Source: an uncultured Oscillibacter sp.
GTDB taxonomy: Bacteria; Bacillota; Clostridia; Oscillospirales; Oscillospiraceae
Direction: 5' to 3'
DNA length: 64,000 nucleotides
NCBI GenBank assembly: GCA_905200545.1
Contig: CAJKKQ010000001.1
Location: 124,001 to 188,000, forward strand
Under the pieces are notes generated by a model that saw only the letters and a list, made by a program, of their open reading frames with translations, searched no databases and was not told where the DNA came from. Position numbers and translations under genes: made by a program. Positions within the stretch are counted from its first letter, which is position 1. Each line of letters starts with the position of its first letter. Positions 30,649 to 39,127 of the stretch are shown one piece after another.

Positions 30649-31536
30649 ATGAAGAAAATTGGGTTCCTTGGCTTAGGCGTTATGGGGCTTCCCATGGCAC
30701 TCAATGTACTGAACAAGTCTGGTTGCCCTGTGATCGGTTTCGATGTAGCCCAAAAGCAGAAGGATGCCTTCCAGAAGGCAGGCGGCACCGTTACGGATGA
30801 TCCTGTAGAGATTTACAAAACCTGCGATGTCATCATGCAGATGCTGCCTACCCACGCCACGATCATCAACTCAATCGAGCAGGCAATCCAATATGGCAAA
30901 CCCGGAAATATTATCCTGGATCTGGACTCCACCGCTCCTGAAATCCTGTTGGATCTGTATCCTAAGGTCGAGGCAGCAGGAATGCACTTGCTGGATTCCC
31001 CGGTCAGCGGCGGTAATCCCATGGCTATCGCCGGTACGCTTGCCATTATGACTGGCGGAAAAAAAGAAATTTTTGAAGAGGTAAAGCCTTTGCTGGAGTG
31101 CATGGGACATCCTGTGTACACCGGCGGCCCCACCAGCGGAAGTATTACCAAACTGGTCAACAACATGATTGCCGGCGCCTATCTGGTGGCAATGGCTGAG
31201 GGCTATGCTTTCGCAGCCAAAGCAGGAATCGATCTGCAAACGACCTTCGACGCCACTCGCTGCGGTTTTGCTGGCGGTCCTCTGTATGACAACAAGATTC
31301 CAAAGCTTATCAAGCGGGATTACGAACCGGGCGCCCGCATTGCGGTTCACCAAAAGGACATCCATAATGCCAAGCACTATGCCCACAAATTGGGTGTAGA
31401 TCTGCCCATGACCGATGTCGTGCTTCATGTAATGGACTGGATGGAAGATAACGGCTACGTCAACGAAGACCAGATCGCCATGGTAAAGTACTATGAGGCG
31501 AAGATGGATGTTTCTGTAGGCAAAGCTACGGAATAA
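30649..31536 (+). CDS. 3-hydroxyisobutyrate dehydrogenase family NAD(P)-dependent oxidoreductase
   Basis: 295 residues, the usual length. Rossmann loop Gly-Leu-Gly-Val-Met-Gly-Leu-Pro near 8-15, substrate motif Asp-Ser-Pro-Val-Ser-Gly-Gly at 116-122, catalytic K168 and N171 (Thr-Lys-Leu-Val-Asn-Asn). The family includes tartronate semialdehyde reductase, 3-hydroxyisobutyrate dehydrogenase and related beta-hydroxy-acid dehydrogenases. Asp32 after strand 2 suggests NAD preference. Co-location with a TRAP carboxylate importer and a GntR/FCD regulator suggests oxidation of an imported beta-hydroxy acid. A clear terminator follows. Confidence 0.9.
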   Translation: MKKIGFLGLGVMGLPMALNVLNKSGCPVIGFDVAQKQKDAFQKAGGTVTDDPVEIYKTCDVIMQMLPTHATIINSIEQAIQYGKPGNIILDLDSTAPEILLDLYPKVEAAGMHLLDSPVSGGNPMAIAGTLAIMTGGKKEIFEEVKPLLECMGHPVYTGGPTSGSITKLVNNMIAGAYLVAMAEGYAFAAKAGIDLQTTFDATRCGFAGGPLYDNKIPKLIKRDYEPGARIAVHQKDIHNAKHYAHKLGVDLPMTDVVLHVMDWMEDNGYVNEDQIAMVKYYEAKMDVSVGKATE

Positions 31537-31549
31537 ATACGAAGCTGTC

Positions 31550-31587
31550 ATTCCCCTGCCGAGTAAATACTCGGCAGGGGAATCTTT
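31550..31587 (+). terminator. Intrinsic terminator of the TRAP operon
   Basis: 15-base perfect arms (31550-31564 and 31569-31583) with a four-base loop, followed by CTTTT. Confidence 0.9.
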
Positions 31588-31875
31588 TATCTGTTATCGG
31601 CGCCGTCCCCCTATGCAAAAAGATGCCGCCTCTCCGGCGGGAACCGTTTGCAGCAGTTCTCGGCCGGGATTTGGAGCGTTCAATATGGGATCAGATTTCC
31701 CGCATTTCAGGAGCTCTGATCTATGTAAAAACGTTTATCCCCACTGAAAAGCGAGTACCTTTAGATGCTGCATGCCAAATGTTTTGTTCCCGCCGCTCTT
31801 GCAAGTGGGCGGAGAAACGAATATAATACCACTATGCGAAACTGCGAACACTTCCCCCCCAAAAAAGCAAAAAAA

Positions 31876-31937
31876 GTATTCGCCGCAGCGAACAGAGCAC
31901 CGCAGCACCGCCCTGTTGTGTTCGGAGCGGCGAATAC
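31876..31937 (+). promoter_or_regulatory. Large stem-loop upstream of the LuxR gene
   Basis: GTATTCGCCGC (31876-31886) pairs exactly with GCGGCGAATAC (31927-31937), with further pairing of GAACAG-type bases inside. It lies about 40 bases before the start codon. It could be a leader structure or an operator. Confidence 0.55.
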
Positions 31938-31978
31938 AACGGGCGGGAATCAATGTCCTCTTCCGGGAGTGAATGACC

Positions 31979-33178
31979 ATGGAATATATGACTGTGCGGG
32001 AAGCCGCCAAAAAGTGGGATATTTCAGAACGGCTGGTGCAGAAACTCTGTGCACAGGGCCGCATCCAGGGTGTCAAAAAGTTCGGCATCTCTTGGGGCGT
32101 ACCAGCCGACGCCCAAAAGCCGGGTGATCCCAGAAAGGAAAAAGAACCGGCCGAACCGCCGCCCAGGCAGCCGTCTTCCTCCTGCCTGGAACTGATGCCC
32201 TTGATGAACACCCCGTTTGTCCCGGGACATTGTATGGCGTGCATCGAGGCCATGGAAGACGGTTCCAAGAAGGGAATCGCCCTTGCTGAGTATCACTATT
32301 TCAGCGGGCATGCAGAGGAGGCCGCCCGAGAAGCAGAACTCTACCTCACCAGTGCCGACATAGAGATCCGGCTTTCTGCCTGCCTGATCTATGCCTATGC
32401 CAATCTCTCCATCGGGCAGATCCACCGGGCCAGGCACGCGCTCTCGGCAGTGAAAAACACCCTGGCCACTACCGGTTCGGACGCCCCGCCCCAGTTTTGG
32501 GCAGCGGCAGTCTTTATCGCCACTGCCGCCGCGGTTCTTCTGCATCTTCCCCTGCCGGAGGGCCTGCCTCCAGCCCAGGAGTATCTGCCCCTCCTGCCTC
32601 CGGGGCTGCGGGTATTTGCCCTGTATGTGCAGGCTCATTACACCTATTTGCAGGAGGAATACGAGAAAAGCATCGGCTTGGTGGACGCCACATTGGCCAT
32701 GCAGACGGAGGTATACCCCATCCCCACCATCTACCTGCACCTGGTGGCGGTGATGAATTACATGAGTCTCAAGCAGCCCGAGCAGGCTCAGGTGCATCTG
32801 CTGGCAGCCTGGGAACTTGCCCGGCCCGACGATCTGATCGAGGGATTCGGAGAGCATCACGGTCTGCTGGGGGGCATGCTGGAGGCAGTCATAAAAAAGG
32901 ACTGGCCGGAGGATTTCAAGCGGATCATCGCCATCACCTACCGCTTTTCCGCAGGCTGGCGCAAAGTCCATAATCCGGAGACCGGCCACGATGTAGCCGA
33001 CAACCTCACCACAACGGAATTTGCCGCCGCCATGCTGGCTGCCCGGGGCTGGACCAACCAGGAGATCGGCGAACATATGAACATCTCCCCCAACACCGTC
33101 AAGCGCTACATTTCCACCGCCCTGCAAAAGCTGAACATCAACCACCGGCAAGACCTGAAAAAGTACATGCTGCAATAA
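31979..33178 (+). CDS. LuxR-type transcriptional regulator with N-terminal excisionase-like helix-turn-helix
   Basis: 399 residues; the ATG at 31979 lies nine bases after GGGAG, better spaced than an ATG two codons earlier. Residues 1-45 look like a MerR/excisionase-type winged helix (Thr-Val-Arg-Glu-Ala-Ala-Lys-Lys-Trp, then Gly-Arg-Ile-Gln-Gly). After a Pro-rich linker, about 90-320 is an all-helical, TPR-like region. Residues 335-395 form a LuxR/GerE helix-turn-helix (Gly-Trp-Thr-Asn-Gln-Glu-Ile-Gly, Asn-Thr-Val-Lys-Arg-Tyr-Ile). Two DNA-binding ends joined by a helical sensor part are found in regulators of gut Clostridia and Eggerthellaceae. It may control the polysaccharide cluster that follows, but this is inferred only from position. 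Confidence 0.85.
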   Translation: MEYMTVREAAKKWDISERLVQKLCAQGRIQGVKKFGISWGVPADAQKPGDPRKEKEPAEPPPRQPSSSCLELMPLMNTPFVPGHCMACIEAMEDGSKKGIALAEYHYFSGHAEEAAREAELYLTSADIEIRLSACLIYAYANLSIGQIHRARHALSAVKNTLATTGSDAPPQFWAAAVFIATAAAVLLHLPLPEGLPPAQEYLPLLPPGLRVFALYVQAHYTYLQEEYEKSIGLVDATLAMQTEVYPIPTIYLHLVAVMNYMSLKQPEQAQVHLLAAWELARPDDLIEGFGEHHGLLGGMLEAVIKKDWPEDFKRIIAITYRFSAGWRKVHNPETGHDVADNLTTTEFAAAMLAARGWTNQEIGEHMNISPNTVKRYISTALQKLNINHRQDLKKYMLQ

Positions 33179-33181
33179 TCC

Positions 33182-33210
33182 AATGCCTGCGGGATCTCCC
33201 CGCAGGCATT
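33182..33210 (+). terminator. Hairpin after the LuxR gene
   Basis: 12-base arms (33182-33193 and 33199-33210) with a five-base loop, two bases beyond the stop-codon region; GCCCGTTT follows. Its stem shares AATGCCTGCGG with a second hairpin 147 bases downstream. Confidence 0.65.
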
Positions 33211-33328
33211 GCCCGTTTAATAGGCCCCAGCGGGTAATGTCGGGGGGATTATATCCCTGATCCGCCGCACCGCAAAAACGGGGCATGCAGATATCCAGAA
33301 CCCAAAAAATATCCGGTTTGATTGTCTA

Positions 33329-33355
33329 AATGCCTGCGGATTACCCGCAGGCATT
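33329..33355 (+). terminator. Second copy of the same hairpin
   Basis: AATGCCTGCGG / CCGCAGGCATT arms of 11 bases with a five-base loop, followed by ACCCATTTTT. The stem is almost the same as at 33182, so it is a duplicated terminator or a small repeat. Confidence 0.65.
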
Positions 33356-33462
33356 ACCCATTTTTCCCTTTGGAGCGGGTGATGGCAAATTTAGGGCTTT
33401 CATGTATAGTGAATAAAAATAAGCAGTTTTGCAGGATAGACCTTTCTGGAGAGGGACGCAAA

Positions 33463-33789
33463 ATGGAAAAGACGCGGCACTATGACATTGAGGGGACGCT
33501 GCTGGAAATCCCGCTGCACTATGACGAGCTGGCTCAAATGTATGTGGAGATCTACCCCGATTTTATCGAGAATCCCGTCTATACACCGGAGGGGTGTCCC
33601 ATCCTGTTTACCGGTGAGGATGCCTGTGCCTACGCCGAATCCAGAGACGGGGAACGCTGTATCGACTGCGGTTCCTGCCGTTTTTACCGGCAGTCCCTCC
33701 ATACCTGGATCGGCGTCTGCGGGCACGAGAAAAACCGGTACGCCGTTCGGATCCCCCCCTCCCAGCCGCCACCGCGGGAAGACAAATGA
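33463..33789 (+). CDS. Small cysteine-rich hypothetical protein
   Basis: 108 residues from the ATG at 33463, which has GGAGAGGG upstream; the frame is open further upstream but overlaps the second hairpin. A C-terminal cluster (Cys-Ile-Asp-Cys-Gly-Ser-Cys, and a later Cys-Gly-His) near 69-90 probably binds zinc or an Fe-S cluster. The N-terminal half is acidic with several Tyr. I do not recognise the family. It lies alone between the LuxR gene and the polysaccharide cluster. Confidence 0.6.
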   Translation: MEKTRHYDIEGTLLEIPLHYDELAQMYVEIYPDFIENPVYTPEGCPILFTGEDACAYAESRDGERCIDCGSCRFYRQSLHTWIGVCGHEKNRYAVRIPPSQPPPREDK

Positions 33790-34016
33790 CCTCCGGCCCC
33801 TTTATGCCGCCATCCTGATGCAGCCACAGGCCTTCTATAAGAATTGACGGCACTGCACGCTGTCCCCACGAATAAGCGCCGGGAAAACGCATAGGAATCA
33901 GAACGAACAGTCTGTCCACGCAAACGGCTCCCAAGCAGTCTTTTTGCATAAATAACCAGGGGCATACCCTAAACTCCGATTCTCACAGGCAACACTCGCG
34001 AAACAGGAGGGAAGCA

Positions 34017-35132
34017 ATGAATCATCCCAACAGATCCACAAATATTCCCCTTCTCCGGCCCTCCCTGCCGGATCTGGAGGAATACGTCCGCGAAATCTCC
34101 TCCATCTGGGATACCCGCCTTCTCACCAACATGGCTCCCAAGCACCAGCAGCTGGAACAGGCGCTGACGGAATATCTGGGAGCCCGGCACCTGCAGCTGT
34201 TCGTCAACGGCCACCAGGCCCTGGAATGTATTTTGCAGGCATTGGATTTGAAAGGCGAGGTCATCACCACTCCCTTCACCTTCGCCTCCACCACACATGC
34301 CATCGTCCGCTGCGGCCTTACGCCGGTATTCTGCGATATTCGCCGGGATGATTTCACCCTGGATCCCTCCAAACTGGAAGCTTTGATTACAGAGAAGACC
34401 TCAGCCATTCTTCCGGTTCATGTATACGGAATGGCCTGTCACACAGAGGAGATCCAGCAGATCGCCGCCAAATACGGGCTGAAGGTCATCTATGACGCGG
34501 CCCATGCATTTGGTGTAACCGTCAACGGCAGAGGCATCGCCTCACAGGGCGACGCATCCATGTTCAGCTTCCACGCCACCAAGATCTACCACACCATTGA
34601 AGGCGGTGCCGTGGCGTTTGGAGAAGGCGCTCTTTCCCCGCGGCTGACGGCGCTCAAGGACTTCGGCATCACAGGTCCCGAAACGGTGGACTACATAGCG
34701 GGAAACAGTAAACTGGATGAATTCCGTGCCGCCATGGGACTTTGCAATCTCCGGCATATCCAGGAGAGTATCCAGCGGCGCAGGGAAGCCAGTGAGCACT
34801 ACGATGCGCGGTTTTCCGGTGTGAAGGAGATCCAGGTCCTGCCGGATCAGCCGGGTGTCACACGGAACTACGCCTACTACCCCATCGTACTGCGAAACGC
34901 CGGGATCTCCCGGGACGCCCTGCACGCAGAACTTGCCCGGCGTGGAATCCATACCCGCAAATACTTTTATCCGCTGTGCTGTGACTTCTCCTGCTACCGG
35001 GAAGTATACGGGAACGCCCAGGTGCCTGTGGCACGGGATATCTCCGACCACGTGCTCTGCCTGCCCCTGTTTGAGGAGATCAGCCGGGAGGAAATCGACA
35101 ATGTCTGCGACGCCATATTGGAACAGCTCTGA
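34017..35132 (+). CDS. DegT/DnrJ/EryC1-family sugar aminotransferase
   Basis: 371 residues with an AGGAGGG site. PLP-dependent: Schiff-base lysine K189 (Phe-His-Ala-Thr-Lys) and the phosphate/ring aspartate at D160 (Tyr-Asp-Ala-Ala-His-Ala-Phe-Gly). The family aminates nucleotide-linked keto-sugars. With only rfbA and rfbB following, and no rfbC or rfbD, the natural substrate is dTDP-4-keto-6-deoxyglucose, giving a dTDP-4-amino-4,6-dideoxyhexose (VioA/DesI-type). No 3,4-isomerase was found, which makes a 3-amino product less likely. It is the first gene of the polysaccharide cluster. Confidence 0.88.
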   Translation: MNHPNRSTNIPLLRPSLPDLEEYVREISSIWDTRLLTNMAPKHQQLEQALTEYLGARHLQLFVNGHQALECILQALDLKGEVITTPFTFASTTHAIVRCGLTPVFCDIRRDDFTLDPSKLEALITEKTSAILPVHVYGMACHTEEIQQIAAKYGLKVIYDAAHAFGVTVNGRGIASQGDASMFSFHATKIYHTIEGGAVAFGEGALSPRLTALKDFGITGPETVDYIAGNSKLDEFRAAMGLCNLRHIQESIQRRREASEHYDARFSGVKEIQVLPDQPGVTRNYAYYPIVLRNAGISRDALHAELARRGIHTRKYFYPLCCDFSCYREVYGNAQVPVARDISDHVLCLPLFEEISREEIDNVCDAILEQL

Positions 35133-35159
35133 TGCTGCACGGAAAGCGGGTGTGAAACA

Positions 35160-36038
35160 ATGAAGGGAATTATTCTCGCAGGCGGAAAAGGGACCAGATT
35201 ATATCCCAGTACCAAGGTGATTTCCAAGCAGCTGCTCTCCATCTACGATAAGCCGCTCATCTACTACCCCCTTTCCACCCTCATGCTGGCGGGGATCCGG
35301 GAGGTGCTGGTCATCTCCACAGCGGAGGACACGCCTAATTTCCAGCGGCTCTTGGGGGACGGCTCCCATCTGGGGATGCGGATCTGCTACGCCATTCAGG
35401 AGACGCCCCGGGGTCTGGCGGATGCTTTCATAATCGGGGAGACCTTTATCGGAGACGACCAGGTCTGCCTGATCCTGGGGGACAACTTCTTCTACGGGAC
35501 AGACATCACCTTGATTTTGAACCGGGCGGCAGCCCGGAAAAAAGGCGCTACCATTTTCGGCTACCCTGTGAAGAACCCCCAGGATTTTGGCGTGCTGGAG
35601 TTTGACGGTGACGGGACCGTACTCTCCATTGAGGAAAAGCCCCAAAATCCCAAGTCCAATTACGCGGTACCGGGACTGTATTTTTACGATAACCGGGTGG
35701 TGGAAATCGCCAAAAACGTGCAGCCCTCCGCCCGGGGCGAGCTGGAGATCACTTCCGTAAACAACGCCTATCTGGAGATGGGAGAGCTCCATGTGGAGCT
35801 GTTCGGACGGGGGATCACCTGGCTGGATACCGGCTCCCCCACAGCTCTTTTGAAAGCCTCCACCTTTGTGGAGACCGTACAGGTCAACACGGGATACTAT
35901 ATTTCCTGCATCGAAGAGATCGCCTGGCGGCGGGGCTTTATCAGCCGGGACGAAATGGTGGCCCTGGGCGAAGCGCTCAAGATGACGGAATACGGCCAGT
36001 ACCTGATATCGTACAAGGGGGATCACACCTATGACTAA
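35160..36038 (+). CDS. rfbA: Glucose-1-phosphate thymidylyltransferase
   Basis: 292 residues, normal length. Nucleotide-binding signature [11 protein letters not shown] near 5-15, and the typical [11 protein letters not shown]. It makes dTDP-glucose from dTTP and glucose-1-phosphate. Its 3' end overlaps rfbB by eight bases. Confidence 0.96.
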   Translation: MKGIILAGGKGTRLYPSTKVISKQLLSIYDKPLIYYPLSTLMLAGIREVLVISTAEDTPNFQRLLGDGSHLGMRICYAIQETPRGLADAFIIGETFIGDDQVCLILGDNFFYGTDITLILNRAAARKKGATIFGYPVKNPQDFGVLEFDGDGTVLSIEEKPQNPKSNYAVPGLYFYDNRVVEIAKNVQPSARGELEITSVNNAYLEMGELHVELFGRGITWLDTGSPTALLKASTFVETVQVNTGYYISCIEEIAWRRGFISRDEMVALGEALKMTEYGQYLISYKGDHTYD

Positions 36039-37053
36039 ACTCCTTGTGACCGGCGGCGCCGGTTTTATCGGGGCCAATTTCATCTACTATGAACTGGCCC
36101 ATCACCCGGCAGATCAGATTCTGTGTCTGGACAGTCTCACCTACGCCGGCAACATCACCACCCTCAAGGAAGCCATGAAGGCCCCCGGGATGCGCTTTGT
36201 AAGGGCCGACATCACAGACCGGGAGACAGTCTTCCGCCTCTTTGACTCCTACCGGCCGGATGTGGTGGTGAATTTTGCAGCGGAGAGCCACGTGGACCGT
36301 TCCATCCGGGATCCCGGCGTGTTCCTGCAGACCAACATCATGGGAACGCAGATCCTGATGGACGCCTGCCTTCAGTACGGCGCCCAGCGCTTCCATCAGG
36401 TTTCCACCGACGAGGTGTATGGGGATCTGCCCCTGGACCGGCCGGATTTACTGTTTGTGGAGAGCACGCCTCTGCGGGCCTCCAGCCCCTATTCCGCTTC
36501 CAAGGCCGCAGCCGATCTGCTGGTGGGGGCATACGTGAGAACGTTCCAGCTGCCCGCCACCATTTCCCGCTGTTCCAACAACTACGGCCCCTATCAGTTC
36601 CCGGAAAAACTGATCCCGCTGATGATCGCCAGGGCCATGGCCCACCAGCCTTTGCCGGTATACGGCAAGGGGGAGAACATCCGGGACTGGCTGTATGTGG
36701 AAGATCACTGTGCCGCAGTGGACAGCATCATCCGCCGTGGCAAGGCAGGGGAGATCTACAACATCGGCGGCCACAATGAGCGCAGCAATCTGGATGTGGT
36801 GAAAACCATTCTGCGGGAGCTGGGTGAGCCGGAATCCCTCATCACCTTTGTAGCCGACCGGCCCGGGCACGACCTGCGCTACGCCATCGACCCGGAGAAG
36901 ATCCGCAGGGAACTGGGCTGGCAGCCCGCAACCAGCTTTCAAGACGGCATCCGCGCCACCGTGCAGTGGTACCGGGACCATCAGGCCTGGTGGCAGGAGA
37001 TCCTCTCCGGCCGGTATGCTGAGGAGAACCAACGAATCGGTACCATCCGGTAA
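36031..37053 (+). CDS. rfbB: dTDP-glucose 4,6-dehydratase
   Basis: 340 residues. Rossmann loop Gly-Gly-Ala-Gly-Phe-Ile-Gly near 8-14, catalytic Thr-Asp-Glu at 126-128, Y154 and K158 (Tyr-Ser-Ala-Ser-Lys), and Asn-Asn-Tyr-Gly-Pro in the substrate site. It converts dTDP-glucose to dTDP-4-keto-6-deoxyglucose, the probable substrate of the aminotransferase two genes upstream. Confidence 0.96.
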   Translation: MTKLLVTGGAGFIGANFIYYELAHHPADQILCLDSLTYAGNITTLKEAMKAPGMRFVRADITDRETVFRLFDSYRPDVVVNFAAESHVDRSIRDPGVFLQTNIMGTQILMDACLQYGAQRFHQVSTDEVYGDLPLDRPDLLFVESTPLRASSPYSASKAAADLLVGAYVRTFQLPATISRCSNNYGPYQFPEKLIPLMIARAMAHQPLPVYGKGENIRDWLYVEDHCAAVDSIIRRGKAGEIYNIGGHNERSNLDVVKTILRELGEPESLITFVADRPGHDLRYAIDPEKIRRELGWQPATSFQDGIRATVQWYRDHQAWWQEILSGRYAEENQRIGTIR

Positions 37054-37109
37054 ATACACGTCCCTCATGCCGGCGGACGGATTCACAGAACAGACAGGAG
37101 ATGACAGCG

Positions 37110-37841
37110 ATGCCTGCTCAAGGTCAGACAGCCTTTCAAACGCCCATCCAAGCGGAAGCCCCGGCAAAAACCACCTATGTCCTAAATCCTTATCTGGCCG
37201 GAGTCCATGTGCGGGATACGTTTTATACCCGCTGCGGAAAGCGCATTCTGGACATCGTCATTTGCAGTTTGGGTCTGGTGATCGCCCTGCCAGTCATGGG
37301 GATCATCGCCCTCATCACGCTTTTTGACGTGGGCCGGCCCGTCCTCTTCCGGCAGACCCGGATTGGAAAGGACTGCAAGCCGTTTACCATTATCAAGTTT
37401 AAAAACATGACCGACGAACGGGACGAAAACGGGGAGCTGCTGCTGGCGGAGTACCGGGTCACCAAGATCGGAAAGAAGATCCGCCAGACCTCCCTGGACG
37501 AACTGCCCCAGCTGTTTCTCATTCTCAAGGGCGATATGAGCCTCATCGGCCCCAGGCCGCTGCTGCCCGACTACCTGTGCCGCTACGACGCCCGCCAGCT
37601 GATGCGCCACGCGGTTCGGCCGGGACTGGAATGTCCTACCTATGCTCCCCTGGATCACGTGTGGACCTGGGAGGAGCAATTTGAAAACGACGTCTGGTAC
37701 GTGGAAAACTGCAGCCTGCGGGTGGATATCCACCTGTGCTTCCGGGTGGTGCAGATGGTGTTCGACCGCAAGGGGAGCCAAACCCGGGCGGAGGCCAACC
37801 GGGGCGCTTTCCGGCAGGATGTATTTGGGGAGATACGATAG
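37110..37841 (+). CDS. Initiating sugar transferase (undecaprenyl-phosphate sugar phosphotransferase)
   Basis: 243 residues; the ATG at 37110 has AGGAG nine bases upstream, while the ATG at 37101 abuts it. One membrane hairpin (about 47-72) is followed by the bacterial sugar transferase domain: Arg-Gln-Thr-Arg-Ile-Gly, Ile-Lys-Phe-Lys-Asn-Met, Thr-Ser-Leu-Asp-Glu-Leu-Pro-Gln, and Ser-Leu-Ile-Gly-Pro-Arg-Pro. It attaches the first sugar phosphate to undecaprenyl phosphate at the inner membrane face. Its last base overlaps the GTG of the next gene. Confidence 0.93.
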   Translation: MPAQGQTAFQTPIQAEAPAKTTYVLNPYLAGVHVRDTFYTRCGKRILDIVICSLGLVIALPVMGIIALITLFDVGRPVLFRQTRIGKDCKPFTIIKFKNMTDERDENGELLLAEYRVTKIGKKIRQTSLDELPQLFLILKGDMSLIGPRPLLPDYLCRYDARQLMRHAVRPGLECPTYAPLDHVWTWEEQFENDVWYVENCSLRVDIHLCFRVVQMVFDRKGSQTRAEANRGAFRQDVFGEIR

Positions 37842-39058
37842 TGAAAAACAACACCGCAACGAAAAGAGTCCTGCTGCTCAATGCCGGCCACAACGACGAG
37901 CGGCTGCTGCGGGCACTGAAAACGCTCGACTGCTATGTCATCACCACCGGGAACCGTCCCGAGCTTCCCGGCCACAAGCTGGCCGATGAGTATGTATACG
38001 GCGACTACACGGATCTGGATGCCATGTATGCCCTGGCCGTGGATCGCCGGGTGGATGCGGTCTGCCCATGCTGCAATGACTTCGGCGTAATCACCGCCGC
38101 GTACATTTCAGAAAAGCTGGGATTTTCCGGCCAGGACAATTATGAAACCACCCTGACCATCCACAACAAAGCCAATTTCAAAGCCTTTGCCGCCCGGCTG
38201 GGCGGGATCCGCACCCCGGAGGCCGCGTCCTTTTGTGATATGGAGGAAGCCCTCCACTGGGCGGCACACACCAAAGAGACATTTCCCATGATTGTAAAGC
38301 CCGTGGATCTCAGCGCAGGGAACGGGATCCGCCGTGCCGACGGCGCGGAGGAATTGTCTGCCTGCATCCGGGACGCCTTTGCCCGGTCCCGGGTGAAAAA
38401 GATTGTGGTGGAACCCTTTATCCAGGGCACACAGCACGGGTTCTGCACCTATCTCATCAACCGGAAAGTGGCCGCTGTATGCTCCAACAACGAACATTCC
38501 TTCATCAACCCCTACCGGGTGGAGGTGGACACCTTCCCGGCGGCCCAGGTGGAACTTGTTCAGGCGGATCTGATCCGCCAGATCGAACGCATGGCCGACG
38601 CACTGGATCTGACAGACGGGATCTTCCATCTGCAATACATTTTGAAAGACGGCAAAGCGTATATTTTGGAATGTATGCGCCGGGTCCTGGGGAATCTTTA
38701 CAGCGTTCCGGCGGAAGGGCTGGGAGGCGGTTTCGACTGGGACTACTGGGAGGTGCGGGCAAAATGCGGCTTCGGCACCCAGGGCTTTCCGCCGTCAGTT
38801 CCCCAGAAGGGATTCTGGGCCTACCGGGCGCTGATCGCCCCGCAGAACGGTGTCTATGAAGGCATTTCCATTCCTCCGGATATCCAAAAGCACGTGTATG
38901 CCAGCCGGATGGTCCAGGAGGCGGGGTATGCCGTGAGCAATCACAAGTCGGATCCGCTGGGTTTTCTCTTCATGCGTTTTGACACCTATGAGGAGATGAT
39001 GCAGATCATGGTCCAGCGCTACGGCGATATCACAATCCGCATCCGGAAGGATGCCTGA
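37841..39058 (+). CDS. ATP-grasp ligase
   Basis: 405 residues from a GTG at 37841 with GGGGAG eight bases upstream; the preceding gene stops at the same base. N-terminal Rossmann-like domain (1-110), then an ATP-grasp fold: Pro-Met-Ile-Val-Lys-Pro-Val-Asp near 148-156, a Gly-Asn-Gly loop, Val-Val-Glu-Pro-Phe-Ile near 187-192, and a metal-site Glu in Ile-Leu-Glu-Cys-Met-Arg-Arg near 275. Such enzymes join a carboxylate to an amine through an acylphosphate. In this cluster, the likely amine is the 4-amino group of the dTDP sugar, or a glycan-bound amino sugar. Confidence 0.85.
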   Translation: MKNNTATKRVLLLNAGHNDERLLRALKTLDCYVITTGNRPELPGHKLADEYVYGDYTDLDAMYALAVDRRVDAVCPCCNDFGVITAAYISEKLGFSGQDNYETTLTIHNKANFKAFAARLGGIRTPEAASFCDMEEALHWAAHTKETFPMIVKPVDLSAGNGIRRADGAEELSACIRDAFARSRVKKIVVEPFIQGTQHGFCTYLINRKVAAVCSNNEHSFINPYRVEVDTFPAAQVELVQADLIRQIERMADALDLTDGIFHLQYILKDGKAYILECMRRVLGNLYSVPAEGLGGGFDWDYWEVRAKCGFGTQGFPPSVPQKGFWAYRALIAPQNGVYEGISIPPDIQKHVYASRMVQEAGYAVSNHKSDPLGFLFMRFDTYEEMMQIMVQRYGDITIRIRKDA

Positions 39059-39127
39059 CGGAAAAGCGTGCGGTGCCGGGTGTCGTTACGGAAGCCGCCC
39101 GCAACCCTTACGGCAGGAGATGAAAAC

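Larger units (their letters stand above)
31537..31978. other. Gene-free stretch before the LuxR gene
   Basis: About 440 bases with no credible gene. It holds the reductase terminator and a large stem-loop in front of the LuxR gene (31876-31937), with a poly-C/poly-A stretch before it. Confidence 0.6.

Noticed and set aside
33790..34016. Promoter of the polysaccharide cluster
   Set aside because: I looked for paired -35/-10 boxes ahead of the aminotransferase gene but found none with good spacing, so no promoter is claimed.
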